Assembly: GCF_019343195.1 (NCBI RefSeq) | Contig: NZ_RPHB01000005.1 | Coordinates: 1 to 64,000, forward strand | Source: Arthrospiribacter ruber | GTDB taxonomy: Bacteria > Bacteroidota > Bacteroidia > Cytophagales > Cyclobacteriaceae | Length of the DNA: 64,000 bases | Direction of reading: 5' to 3' | Shown: in pieces, positions 39,024-48,479 of the stretch | How the letters are laid out: every line of letters starts with the position of its first letter | How positions within the stretch are numbered: the stretch's first letter is position 1 | Notes under the pieces: generated by a model | What the model was told of the DNA's origin: nothing | Databases searched by the model: none | Seen by the model: only the letters and a program-made list of their open reading frames with translations | Position numbers and translations under genes: made by a program

Positions 39024-40481
39024 CTAAAGTAGCCGATAGGCAGATTTTGGACTTTCACAGACCGGACAACAATAATCTGAAGGAAGCTTGGAAAATTCAA
39101 AGCCAGGGGCTATTCCGTTGATCCGGTCCCCAAGCTTTTCATCATAAATTGTCAGGCAGGAAGAGCATTGATATTTGTTGGAAGAATCAGTGTTTTTTTT
39201 GTTGTCAGGCTTCTTTTGAGTATTTAAAGATTTGACATTCAACTGATCATAATATTTATAACTTAACTGAAGCAATAGGGCTGGAATGGTTTCCAAAGAA
39301 ACACCTTTGACAAAATAATAATACTCAGACAGGTTTGGATTAAAGTCTTTTGAATATAGGATATTGAAAGAGTCAGGTGCTTTTTCAGACCGACCTGCAA
39401 TTCTCTCTATCACTACAGAAGTGAAAGCGATCATATGACCGGTTTTGATAGAAAATGAAAGACCATAGGTACTGATATCCATTTTATCCAATTTTCTAAC
39501 CAGAAAATCTTTGATCTCCTGTGCATCTTTATCCAGTACCGGAACATGCCAGTTCAACTCCAGAGAACTGTGCCTGATGTTGATTCCGAATTTCCCAAGA
39601 AGCTTCTCCCAACTCAGTCTGTCTTTTTCTTCTACCCCCCTAACGATCAATGATTTCCAAGGAGTAAGACTGAGCTTTCCAATATTGGTTTCTAGGCACA
39701 ACTCACACATTGCCCTAAGGAAATTGATGGAAAATCTATTGTCTCTCCAATAGAGCCCCAGCCAGTATTTTCCTCCAGCCACCCTGTTCATTCCTTCATA
39801 ATAAATAGAAGTAGGTTCCCCAAACACAAGCTTTTGCTCCAAGTTTAGAAGTTTTTTATCTATCCCTTCAATGGCCTTTTCGAAGATTTCTTCATAGCCT
39901 AAACCTGATGCTTGAGGATTCAATACCTCAATTTTTTTTGCTATTTCTGATAAATCGTAACTATAAACCAGTTTCGGAGCACACCAAGGTTTAGGGTCTA
40001 TTTCTGAAAACCTGAGATAGAGGTACCAATAATTTTCTTTGGGAGATGCCACAAAGTTGATATTACCTGTGAAAATCGGTACCAGGCTCTGAACAGGGTC
40101 TGTGATATTGATTTTCAACTTGGGCTTAAAATCAAATGTGTCCAGGATGTAATGGTAAATGTGTGAAGCCAGCCAATGTGTGGTGGGCATGACATCCAGT
40201 GCTGTATAAGAGCTGACTATATTCTGGAATGATTCCCCATCAGTATCAAAATCAATCTGTATGGACTTAAAAGTTTCCTCCAGTAATTCGCGGTTTTTAT
40301 CTTTTAGAGAAAAAAGTATATCCTGTCTGGAGCCCAGGTGTATACAGGGTGCTCCAAGCTTTTGCGCCGTGAGCACAATTTTTTGAAAGTCACCGGGAGA
40401 AAGGATACCGCCCTTGACCAATACCCTGACCAGTTCAGATTTTTTGGACTCAATATTATCAATATACTTTATTTCTTCCAT
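39024..40481 (-). CDS. rubredoxin-tailed, sulfite/nitrite-reductase-like protein
   Basis: A 485-residue protein. The N-terminus (KGGILSPGDFQKIVLTAQKLG, then LGSRQDILFSL) resembles the ferredoxin-like half domain of siroheme nitrite/sulfite reductases, and a second such half appears near 245-320 (GGKYWLGLYW, SLTPWKSLIVRG). The C-x5-C and C-x3-C ligands of siroheme enzymes are missing: the only nearby pair is CELC. Residues about 430-485 form a rubredoxin with CSSC and CPVC. The protein is probably an electron carrier or scaffold rather than a reductase. It is the third gene of the narK-nasA transcript, 51 bp after nasA, so it likely feeds electrons to nitrate reduction. Confidence 0.75.
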   Translation of the reverse strand: MEEIKYIDNIESKKSELVRVLVKGGILSPGDFQKIVLTAQKLGAPCIHLGSRQDILFSLKDKNRELLEETFKSIQIDFDTDGESFQNIVSSYTALDVMPTTHWLASHIYHYILDTFDFKPKLKINITDPVQSLVPIFTGNINFVASPKENYWYLYLRFSEIDPKPWCAPKLVYSYDLSEIAKKIEVLNPQASGLGYEEIFEKAIEGIDKKLLNLEQKLVFGEPTSIYYEGMNRVAGGKYWLGLYWRDNRFSINFLRAMCELCLETNIGKLSLTPWKSLIVRGVEEKDRLSWEKLLGKFGINIRHSSLELNWHVPVLDKDAQEIKDFLVRKLDKMDISTYGLSFSIKTGHMIAFTSVVIERIAGRSEKAPDSFNILYSKDFNPNLSEYYYFVKGVSLETIPALLLQLSYKYYDQLNVKSLNTQKKPDNKKNTDSSNKYQCSSCLTIYDEKLGDRINGIAPGFEFSKLPSDYCCPVCESPKSAYRLL

Positions 40482-40532
40482 TATTTTCTATTGATTATAA
40501 GCATTATAGGCAATACAACTTCAATCTATAGA

Positions 40533-43500
40533 TTAATCTATGTCTTTGGAAACCAGGTCAAGAATGGCTTTTACTTCTGGCTTGCAACTTCCACACCCCT
40601 GTCCTGCCCCTGTCTGTTTACATACTTCCCTGAAATCTGTCAGACCGGAAGCAATACATTTTTCAATATTCCCTTTTCCCACATTTCCACAGGAACAGAC
40701 CAATTTGCCTATCAGTCCCTCTTTCGAAGATTTTCCTCTCAGAAGCTCCTTCCTTTTATCAGAAAGTTCTGTCTGATTTTCTATCAGCTCCTTGAATTCA
40801 GCAAATTCGGATTTATCCCCCAATAAGATGGTACCAACCAGTCTGTCCTGAAAGACTATGCATTTTTTATAATAGGTCTGAGCTGAATCCATCAAAATTA
40901 TTTCTTCATATCCTTCCGTATTCGCCGGAATTTCAGGAATTCCGATAGAACAAAGTTCAAGATCAGAAATTTTCAGGATATTCATAGGCACTGTTCCAGA
41001 ATAAAAGCTGAGTCTGTCTCCGTTGATAAACCTGGCAGCGATGTCTGCATGTTGCTCGGCAGCTGCAGTAATCCCGTTTAGCTTTTGGTTGAATTCCGCA
41101 ATTTCCCCCAAGGCAAATATATCCGGATCTGAACTTTGCATGTAGGCATTTACTTTAATTCCCAATCCGCAATCCAAGCCAACTGACTTAGCCAATTCTG
41201 AATTGGGTCGGGTACCGATAGCATATACAGCTGCATTGCATTGGATGACTGCACCGCTTTTCAGGCTGATTTCCATGTTTTTCTCATCAAGTTGAGCAAC
41301 CCTGTCCACCTGATTGTTGAGAAATAGCCTTACCCCCATTTCTTGAATCTGATTTCTCAAAAGGGCACTGGCAACTGGGTCTAATTGCCGCTCCATCAGC
41401 CTTGAGGCCAACTGAATGATGGTCACATCTATATTAACTTCCCGTAAGGAAGCCGCCAGCTCCAATCCTAATAATCCTCCGCCAACTATCATGACATGAC
41501 CTTTACCTTCTAGGTAATTGACAAGCTCATCCGCATTCCCCCTGCTTCTCATCGTGAAAATTCCAGGCAGGTGGGCCGGAGCATCTGAAGGAACAAAAGC
41601 CCTACTTCCTGTTGCCAAAATAAGAATATCGTAATGATGGATCTTTCCCCGCTCGTCAGTGACAGTCTTTTTATCCCTGTCTATAGCAGAAATGCCATTT
41701 GAAACGTATAGATGGACATTTAGCCCTTCAAGTTCTCCGGATTTGAATTTCTGAAGATCCTCCCAAGTCTTGTGTCTGCTCACATACTCAGGTAATAACA
41801 CCCTGTTGTAAAAAGGAAACTCCTCCTTTGAAAAACAGTGGATTTCATCCTCGCCATTCAATTCCCTGTAAGTCTGTATAAACCTGTAGGCCGCTGCACC
41901 TGCTCCCACAATGACCACTTTTTGCCTGGGTTTGGAAAATTTGGCTACCTGCACAGCAGAAAATTTAAAATCCGGTTGTTTGGAAATCGGATCTATTGAA
42001 TTGCCTGTGAGGTTATTGGTCTTTGCAAAATCTTCTTCCAAAATCTTACCCCAGTGCATGGGAAGAAACACAACTCCCTGTCTGATACTTTTGGTTAGTC
42101 GCGCATGAACTTTCACCTGTCCTCTCCTTCCAGAAACGATAACTGTCTGTCCTTCTATGATTCCCCTTTCCAAAGCGTCGTATGGATGGATTTCAAGGAA
42201 AGGAAGTGGAATATGTCTGCCCAGTTTTTTGACCTTACCGGTTCTGGTCATGGTATGCCACTGATCTCTGATTCTTCCAGTGGTCAGAATCAGTGGGAAA
42301 TCCGGATCGATAGCCTCATTTTGAGAAGTATACTGAGAAGGTAAAATACGCGCTTTTCCATCCGGGTTATAGAATACCTTATCTTCAAAAAGCCTTTTTG
42401 ACGGTTTATCCGATGGATGGATAAATGGCCATTGAGCAGTTCCTGTTTTTTTTAGATAGGAATAATCCAGCCCGGAAATATCAATATTGGTTCCTTTGGT
42501 AAGTGCCGCATGTTCACAAAATACCTCTTCAGCTCCATTGAAGTCAAAACCCGAAAAACCCATTTGCCTGGCAAACCTGATCAGTATCTCTCCATCCGGC
42601 AAAGCCTCTCCTGGTGCCTCAACAGCTTTATTAAGGTAAGAAATCCTCCTTTCTGAATTCGTCATGGTCCCTTCCTTTTCGGCCCATCCGGCTGCTGGAA
42701 GAACCAAATCTGCATAAGGAATGGCTTCATTGTTGACAGAAATGTCCTGAACCACGACAAACCTTGCCTTTTTCAGCGCTTCTTTTACCCTGACAGAATC
42801 AGGAAGGCTGACTATGGGATTGGTGCAGATTATCCAGATGGCCTTAAGTTTATCCTCTTCTATGGCCTCTATCATCTGTGTGGCTGTAAGGCCCGGCTTG
42901 TCGGGCAAGCTTTCTACACCCCAAAAATCTGCAACTTCCTTTAGATGTTTCGGATCAGATAGTTTTCTATGGGCTGAAAGCAAGGTCGACATTCCGCCCA
43001 CTTCTCTTCCTCCCATGGCATTTGGCTGACCTGTGAGGGAAAAAGGACCTGATCCGGGTTTGCCTATATGGCCTGTAATCAAGTTCAGGGCGATTAGCGC
43101 AAGGTTTTTATTCACGCCATCACTGCTTTGGTTCAATCCCATTGCCCAGAGGCTTAGAAATCCTTTTGACTCCCCAATATAAGCTGCTGCCCGTTTGATA
43201 TCCCTTTTATTTACCCCACAGATTTCTGAGGCCTCTTCCAGGCTTTTCTCCAAAACCTGATTCTTGTAAGCTTCAAATCCCTGTGTGTGCTCAGTGATAA
43301 ACGTCCAGTCAATGTCCCCTGACTCTATAAGACATCTACCAATTGCCTGCAAAAGGACTACATCTGTGCCGGGGAATATCTGTAAGTGAAGATCTGCCAA
43401 TTCACAGGACTGGGTCTTCCGTGGATCGATCACAATAATTTTTGTAGCAGGATTTTTCTCCTTATGCGCTTCAATTCTTCTCCAAATGATCGGGTGACAC

Positions 43501-44033
43501 CATGCTGGGTTTGCTCCTGCAACCAGAAAACAATCTGCCAATTCAATGTCCTCATAGCTTACCGGAACACTGTCCTCCCCTAGTGTGAGGTTATAGCCTG
43601 CTACCGCAGAACTCATGCATAACCTGGAATTGGTATCCAGGTTATTGGTTCCCAAATATCCTTTCACCAGTTTATTGACCAAATAATATTCCTCAGTAAG
43701 GCATTGTCCGGAAACATAAAAACCAACTGAATCCGGACCATATTTTTTGATAAAAGTCCTGAATACTGCCGCTGCTCTTTGTAATGCCGTATCGAAATCA
43801 ACCCTTTCCAAAGGATGGTCCTTTCCCCATCTCATCTGTGGAAAAAAAAGCCTGTCCGACTTATCTTCCACTACATAGTGAAGGTTCATGCCTTTAGAAC
43901 ACAGCATACCTTTATTGACAGGATGATCCTGATCGCCTTCCACTTTTATTTTGCCTTTGGCATCTTTGTGTATGACTATACCACAACCGACACCGCAATA
44001 AGAGCAGGTACTTTTAAATTTTTCAGGTTTCAT
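40533..44033 (-). CDS. nasA: assimilatory nitrate reductase, molybdopterin-FAD-[2Fe-2S] fusion
   Basis: A 1166-residue fusion. Residues 1 to about 690 are a NasA-type molybdopterin oxidoreductase: [4Fe-4S] motif CSYCGVGC with a later LCSKG, SRLCMSSAVAGY, MGLNQSSDGV and a molydop-binding domain (LTTGRIRDQWHTMTRTGK). Residues about 708-1090 are a NirB-like FAD/NAD(P)H reductase (VVIVGAGAAAYRFI, MIVGGGLLGLELA). The C-terminus is a BFD-type [2Fe-2S] domain (CSCGNVGKGNIEKC, GAGQGCGSCKPEV). One polypeptide could carry electrons from NAD(P)H to nitrate in the cytoplasm. It lies 19 bp after the nitrate transporter gene. Mo-bis-MGD requires MobA, encoded nearby. Confidence 0.92.
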   Translation of the reverse strand: MKPEKFKSTCSYCGVGCGIVIHKDAKGKIKVEGDQDHPVNKGMLCSKGMNLHYVVEDKSDRLFFPQMRWGKDHPLERVDFDTALQRAAAVFRTFIKKYGPDSVGFYVSGQCLTEEYYLVNKLVKGYLGTNNLDTNSRLCMSSAVAGYNLTLGEDSVPVSYEDIELADCFLVAGANPAWCHPIIWRRIEAHKEKNPATKIIVIDPRKTQSCELADLHLQIFPGTDVVLLQAIGRCLIESGDIDWTFITEHTQGFEAYKNQVLEKSLEEASEICGVNKRDIKRAAAYIGESKGFLSLWAMGLNQSSDGVNKNLALIALNLITGHIGKPGSGPFSLTGQPNAMGGREVGGMSTLLSAHRKLSDPKHLKEVADFWGVESLPDKPGLTATQMIEAIEEDKLKAIWIICTNPIVSLPDSVRVKEALKKARFVVVQDISVNNEAIPYADLVLPAAGWAEKEGTMTNSERRISYLNKAVEAPGEALPDGEILIRFARQMGFSGFDFNGAEEVFCEHAALTKGTNIDISGLDYSYLKKTGTAQWPFIHPSDKPSKRLFEDKVFYNPDGKARILPSQYTSQNEAIDPDFPLILTTGRIRDQWHTMTRTGKVKKLGRHIPLPFLEIHPYDALERGIIEGQTVIVSGRRGQVKVHARLTKSIRQGVVFLPMHWGKILEEDFAKTNNLTGNSIDPISKQPDFKFSAVQVAKFSKPRQKVVIVGAGAAAYRFIQTYRELNGEDEIHCFSKEEFPFYNRVLLPEYVSRHKTWEDLQKFKSGELEGLNVHLYVSNGISAIDRDKKTVTDERGKIHHYDILILATGSRAFVPSDAPAHLPGIFTMRSRGNADELVNYLEGKGHVMIVGGGLLGLELAASLREVNIDVTIIQLASRLMERQLDPVASALLRNQIQEMGVRLFLNNQVDRVAQLDEKNMEISLKSGAVIQCNAAVYAIGTRPNSELAKSVGLDCGLGIKVNAYMQSSDPDIFALGEIAEFNQKLNGITAAAEQHADIAARFINGDRLSFYSGTVPMNILKISDLELCSIGIPEIPANTEGYEEIILMDSAQTYYKKCIVFQDRLVGTILLGDKSEFAEFKELIENQTELSDKRKELLRGKSSKEGLIGKLVCSCGNVGKGNIEKCIASGLTDFREVCKQTGAGQGCGSCKPEVKAILDLVSKDID

Positions 44034-44052
44034 GACTCCATCAATTTAGATC

Positions 44053-45414
44053 TTATTTTTCCATCAGATAGGCAGGGGCAACCTCCATATTTTTTTCGGC
44101 AATGGAATTGATGAGTTCTTCGGATGCTTCTTGCTCATCTTCTTTGCTGAATCTGATCAGAAATGAAAAAACAGAAACTAAGGTTACCGTAATGCCCAAA
44201 ATGGCAAGTGCATCTGAATAGCTAAGGGATTCAGACTTGAAGAGAAATCCTGCCAAGACCGCACCTGTATTGCCACCTGCTCCTACTATTCCTGAGACAG
44301 TACCAATGGCTTTTCTGTTCACAAAAGGAACCACAGCGTAAGTCGCCCCTTCAGCCATCTGTACAAAAAGGCTAAATACAATCATGGAACCGATCGCAAA
44401 TGGTAGGATATTTATTTGGGAAAAAAGTACCAGTGACAATCCTTCGGCAAGAAGTACTGCGCCAAGTAGCCATACCCGGCCTTTTAGCCCCCAGTTCATT
44501 CCGGCTTTATCCCCAAAAAAACCTCCCATAGACCTGGCGAATAGGTTCATCAGTCCAAACAAACCTGCAATTAATCCTGCTGTCTTGAGGTCAAGCTCAA
44601 AAAAATCATGGAAATAAATTGCTCCTATATTATTGATGGTCAATTCTACACCAAAGCATGCTCCGTAAATCAGAAAAAGCAACCACACCCTGTAGTCTTT
44701 TGAAACAGTGGCAAAGCTTACTTTGGAAGCTTTCTTTTCCACTTTATCCGCAAAATCTTCCTTCTTGAGGTCTTTTAAATTTCCTTCAGGCAGATCCGTA
44801 GTATGACGGTAATACAGAAATCCGCAAATTACCATTAATATTCCAGGCACTACCATGGCCAACCTCCAAGCTTCCTGATCCAGAAACCCTATGGACACAA
44901 AACCTGCAAAAATAAGTGGCATCAGCATTTGGGTTACCCCACCTCCAAGATTTCCCCAGCCTGCGGTGGTGGCATTGGCAGTGCCTACCACATTTGGAGC
45001 AAACATCATAGAAGTATGGTATTGGGTAACCACAAAGCCTGCTCCTATTACTCCTATCATCAGCCTGAAAACAAGAAAGCTCTCATAGCTGTTGCTAAAG
45101 CCGATCAACATGACCGGAATAGCTCCCAATATCAACAGGTAGGTATAGGTAATTCTAGGCCCAATTCTATCAAGAAGCCATCCAATAGCAAGACGTGCAA
45201 AAATGGTAATGGCAACCGATGAAATGATGATGTTTCCGATCTGGAATTTGGAAAGATCTAGCTCTTCTCTGACTACCGCCATCAAAGGCGCAATACCAAA
45301 CCAGCCGAAAAAACACAGAAAGAAAGCTATCCATGATAAATGGAAAGCTTTCATCTGTGGTGTACGGAAGTTTAACAGGTTAATTGATGTTGCTTTTTTA
45401 CTAGAGGTTTTCAT
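44053..45414 (-). CDS. NarK/NasA-type nitrate/nitrite transporter (MFS)
   Basis: A 453-residue major facilitator with about twelve transmembrane helices. Family features include FFLCFFGWFGIAPLMAVVREEL in segments, RLAIGWLLDRIGPR, and the glycine-rich nitrate signatures GWGNLGGGVTQ and GIVGAGGNTGAVLAG in helices 5 and 11. It imports nitrate and possibly exports nitrite. It starts the transcript narK, nasA, rubredoxin-type gene, and the shared 20-bp motif lies about 90 bp before its start. Confidence 0.93.
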   Translation of the reverse strand: MKTSSKKATSINLLNFRTPQMKAFHLSWIAFFLCFFGWFGIAPLMAVVREELDLSKFQIGNIIISSVAITIFARLAIGWLLDRIGPRITYTYLLILGAIPVMLIGFSNSYESFLVFRLMIGVIGAGFVVTQYHTSMMFAPNVVGTANATTAGWGNLGGGVTQMLMPLIFAGFVSIGFLDQEAWRLAMVVPGILMVICGFLYYRHTTDLPEGNLKDLKKEDFADKVEKKASKVSFATVSKDYRVWLLFLIYGACFGVELTINNIGAIYFHDFFELDLKTAGLIAGLFGLMNLFARSMGGFFGDKAGMNWGLKGRVWLLGAVLLAEGLSLVLFSQINILPFAIGSMIVFSLFVQMAEGATYAVVPFVNRKAIGTVSGIVGAGGNTGAVLAGFLFKSESLSYSDALAILGITVTLVSVFSFLIRFSKEDEQEASEELINSIAEKNMEVAPAYLMEK

Positions 45415-45499
45415 AGTTGTTGTGGTTTATGGTTAGAGATCTGGAAAACCTTGGGTTATTGTTTATTGGCTAAAGCATTGGCAATGTAATCAATATTTT

Positions 45500-45568
45500 T
45501 AAGTAATCTAAGTATTATTACTTATTTTAATAAAATTCATGTCAGTATTTTTAAGTCATATTACTTAT
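45500..45568. promoter_or_regulatory. narK/mobA divergent regulatory region with shared motif
   Basis: 45503-45522 reads GTAATCTAAGTATTATTACT, matching 19 of 20 bases of the element before nirB. Within it TAAGTA-TTAT-TACTTA (45509-45524) is a perfect inverted repeat, and TACTTAT (45519-45525) fits the NarL heptamer TACYYMT. A second, poorer inverted repeat (TAAGTC, TACTTAT) lies at 45552-45568. It probably controls narK-nasA and mobA together. Confidence 0.5.
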
Positions 45569-45641
45569 TTGTACTTTAAAAACTTGAATTAATTAAAGAA
45601 AATGGAGACATTTACTTATATTCATCAGATATCCTAAAATC

Positions 45642-46199
45642 ATGGAATTATCATTTTATATCTTATCAGGGGGAAAAAGTAGCCGGATGGGTGAAGACAA
45701 AGGGCTTGTAGAGGTAAATGGAGAAAAAATGGTAAAGCAAGTTCTGGAAAAGCTTAAGTCTATAGGACCTCAGATCAAAATCATCACTTCGAATAAGGCA
45801 TATAAAAATCATGGCTTCCCCCTATTGCCTGATGTAGTTCCAAATAAAGGTCCCATGGGCGGTTTATTAACGGCATTAAAAGATTCTCCCACCTCAAATG
45901 CATTTATAATAGGTTGTGACATGCCCTTGATTCCTAAAGAAGCTTATCTTCATTTGATCCGGTCTCATCAGGAGGATAGAATTACAGTTGCAAGTATTGG
46001 AGGCATACCCAACCCATTATTCAGCATCTATCCCAAATCCCTTGAATCAAATGTTGCAAGTCATGTTGCAGGTGAAAAATTAAAAATGATAGATTTCATC
46101 AGGGACAACAAACATGAGGTAATTCCTATGGAAAATTCCCTAGATTTTGACGAGTCCCTTTTTAAAAATTTCAATACAAGGGAGGATTTGGAATCATAA
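45642..46199 (+). CDS. mobA: molybdenum cofactor guanylyltransferase MobA
   Basis: A 185-residue nucleotidyltransferase with LSGGKSSRMGEDKGLVEVNGE, LPDVVPNKGPMGGLLTAL and GCDMPLIP, the motifs of MobA. It transfers GMP to Mo-molybdopterin, giving the bis-MGD cofactor needed by the nitrate reductase encoded divergently. Length is normal for the family. The shared promoter motif suggests co-induction with nitrate assimilation. Confidence 0.92.
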   Translation: MELSFYILSGGKSSRMGEDKGLVEVNGEKMVKQVLEKLKSIGPQIKIITSNKAYKNHGFPLLPDVVPNKGPMGGLLTALKDSPTSNAFIIGCDMPLIPKEAYLHLIRSHQEDRITVASIGGIPNPLFSIYPKSLESNVASHVAGEKLKMIDFIRDNKHEVIPMENSLDFDESLFKNFNTREDLES

Positions 46200-46282
46200 G
46201 TATCAAATTCCCCATCCTCCTTTTATTATATTCTAAATTTTGAAAATTATCAAAACGTCCTTACCAATTATAGAAATATGGG

Positions 46283-48115
46283 TCAATCCATGTTCTTTTT
46301 GTCCCATTTCCAACCTTTATATTTTGAAAGTCCAGGTGTTTTCCCTGTAAATAGCTTACCTGCTTCCTCGTCCCCTTTTAGCTGCCACTTGTACCAATGT
46401 GTGGCCACCCTGGCATAGTCTCCTCCGTGGGGCTGGGCATAAGTACCTCCATGGCCTACGTCCAGATTTCCTACAAAAACAGGGACATGGTTAATGCGAT
46501 CAAAATCGTCCATTCCATTGCGATAGGCAATATCTGATTCCCCACCCAAAAGATACAGTGTGGGTACTTTGATTTTATCAAGCTGATCTTTGTTCACTTG
46601 CGGCATGCCTGGCATGCCTGCACCTGGATTAGGCAATATTCCACTGTTGAACACTCCTACCGTGGAAATCCGGGGATCGTCTGCCACTTCAAGTGTTTGA
46701 AGACCCCCGCAGGACATTCCGCTCACTGCAATTTTTTCGGTATCCAGCTTTTGATAATAAGGGCTTTCCGGGTCACTGTTTTGAGCAATCGCCCAGTCAA
46801 TCGCTTCCAAAAGCTTGAGTGACTGGGAGCGAACATCTGTTTGTTTGGGCATATTCCCTATTGCTACTACCAAAAATCCATGAGAAGCCACTTCATTGAG
46901 AAAGTTAACGTGCTCGAAGGGTGAATCGAAACAAGCACCATTTCCCCAGGCAATGATAGGGAGCTTATTTTTTTTACCAAACTTACCCATATCCTGTGGC
47001 TTAAAAACAGTATGGGTTGGCAATGAAACTTCTGTCAACATGATAGCAGGGAAGTCACCTGTTCCTCCTTCCTCTATGATTTCAGAAAGTGTACTTTGGA
47101 ACTCCAGGTTTTTGGTAAAAAAAGGAAGTGCCTTGGTCTGAATTCTTTCTGCAATACGGTTGAGGTGATCCCCTTCATAGCTTTCGTAAACATGGGGAAT
47201 TTCATAAGCCTCCAAGATGCCATGAAGTGTTTTTGTAGCTTCACTGATCCCTCTGTCCTGTAGACCTGCATCAATCGCAATGGCTTTTAGTCTTTTAAGA
47301 TGAAAGACATATTGGTCAACAAAATTCAGCGTTCGGTTAGCAATGATTTTATTGATCACTTCCTGTCTTGCTTCTCCATTTTTGGCAGGAAGATCCAGGT
47401 AAAATGGTGGGTTTTTAGGATTGGGTGCAAATGCTGCAGAAGTGGCCAAAGTAGCGATCTCAAAGAAATTGGCACCATCCAGGTCCTCAACGGTAAAGTT
47501 TTCCAACTTGGCCATAAGCGCTTCTTCAGTGCTGGCTCCGCCATCCATGCAACAAGGGCTCATGGCATAAATGGAGGAAAATACATCAGGGTATTTCATT
47601 CCCAGTCGCAAAGTACCATATCCTCCCATGGAATGTCCGGCAAGTCCCCTACTTTCTTTCTTGGCAATCGTCCGATAATTGTCATCTATGTGACTGACCA
47701 ATTCTTTGGTGACAAATGTTTCCCAATCGCCTATGGTCACTGAACTGGCATACATACTTCCCTTAAACCGGTTATATGCATTGGGCATCACTACAATCAT
47801 TTCTTTGGAAAGTCCCTCGGCAAGGGATTCCTCAATTACAGTTTGGAGGTTGATCCAATGATCCTCCCATCCAAACCATTGGGCATCAGTATCTGTAAAT
47901 CCATGAAGCATATACAGGACAGGATACCGGCTTTCCGGATTGGAATTGTAAGAAGGTGGTAAGTATACCGTTACATCACGCTCGGCAGGGTCTCCAATTA
48001 AATTCCCCTCAAGTGCTGTACTGTGGATTTGAATACGTTCTTTGTGCCCTTTTTGGGCAAATACGGAGTAATAAGCCAGACAAATCAATAGGCTTGATAA
48101 AAAAAACTTTTTCAT
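46283..48115 (-). CDS. secreted double alpha/beta hydrolase (esterase fusion)
   Basis: A 610-residue exported protein (signal peptide to about residue 20, SVFA) containing two alpha/beta hydrolase domains. Domain 1 (about 25-335) is an esterase D/feruloyl-esterase-like unit: VTVYLPPSY, LYMLHGFTDT, nucleophile Ser162 in GHSMGGYG, and a His in YEGDHLNRI. Domain 2 (about 350-590) resembles dienelactone or PET-hydrolase-like enzymes: PIIAWGNGACFDSP, nucleophile in GMSCGG, Asp in GGESDIAYRN and His in DVGHGG. Both catalytic triads look intact. The substrate is unknown; ester-linked plant or microbial polymers are possible. It stands alone, convergent with mobA. Confidence 0.82.
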   Translation of the reverse strand: MKKFFLSSLLICLAYYSVFAQKGHKERIQIHSTALEGNLIGDPAERDVTVYLPPSYNSNPESRYPVLYMLHGFTDTDAQWFGWEDHWINLQTVIEESLAEGLSKEMIVVMPNAYNRFKGSMYASSVTIGDWETFVTKELVSHIDDNYRTIAKKESRGLAGHSMGGYGTLRLGMKYPDVFSSIYAMSPCCMDGGASTEEALMAKLENFTVEDLDGANFFEIATLATSAAFAPNPKNPPFYLDLPAKNGEARQEVINKIIANRTLNFVDQYVFHLKRLKAIAIDAGLQDRGISEATKTLHGILEAYEIPHVYESYEGDHLNRIAERIQTKALPFFTKNLEFQSTLSEIIEEGGTGDFPAIMLTEVSLPTHTVFKPQDMGKFGKKNKLPIIAWGNGACFDSPFEHVNFLNEVASHGFLVVAIGNMPKQTDVRSQSLKLLEAIDWAIAQNSDPESPYYQKLDTEKIAVSGMSCGGLQTLEVADDPRISTVGVFNSGILPNPGAGMPGMPQVNKDQLDKIKVPTLYLLGGESDIAYRNGMDDFDRINHVPVFVGNLDVGHGGTYAQPHGGDYARVATHWYKWQLKGDEEAGKLFTGKTPGLSKYKGWKWDKKNMD

Positions 48116-48430
48116 AGGTTATAGCGCTTAGGTTTGTGTAGAGATTATATTGTCTCAATATGTGAAAATAGGAAACAGAAACACAAAGTCCTAAAAAATC
48201 GATTATTAAACTAAACCCAAAAGTCATTTTTAAGAAATCAAATATCTAAGTACCTTAAATCTCCGTTAATAAAATCAATAGGTATTCAGATTTATTTTAC
48301 TTCAATCTCATTTAAATTTATCATACTAATTTCCAATGATTTATAATGTTTGATATTTCATCCAATGAGTTGGTGATTGACAGCAGACCTCTTGATGGTT
48401 CTGCTTATTTCTTTGAAATTGCCAAAGATT
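48116..48430. other. intergenic, no gene seen
   Basis: An AT-rich gap between the promoter side of the double hydrolase gene and the terminator of the H1-like gene. No frame, repeat or RNA fold stands out. Confidence 0.4.
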
Positions 48431-48457
48431 AAAAAAAAACTCCCCAAAAAAGGGGAG
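48431..48457 (-). terminator. rho-independent terminator
   Basis: Read on the minus strand: CTCCCC, TTTTTT loop, GGGGAG (48457-48440), then nine T. It lies about 23 nt after the stop codon of the histone-H1-like gene. Confidence 0.9.
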
Positions 48458-48479
48458 CTCTATTCGGTAAAAAGGTTGC

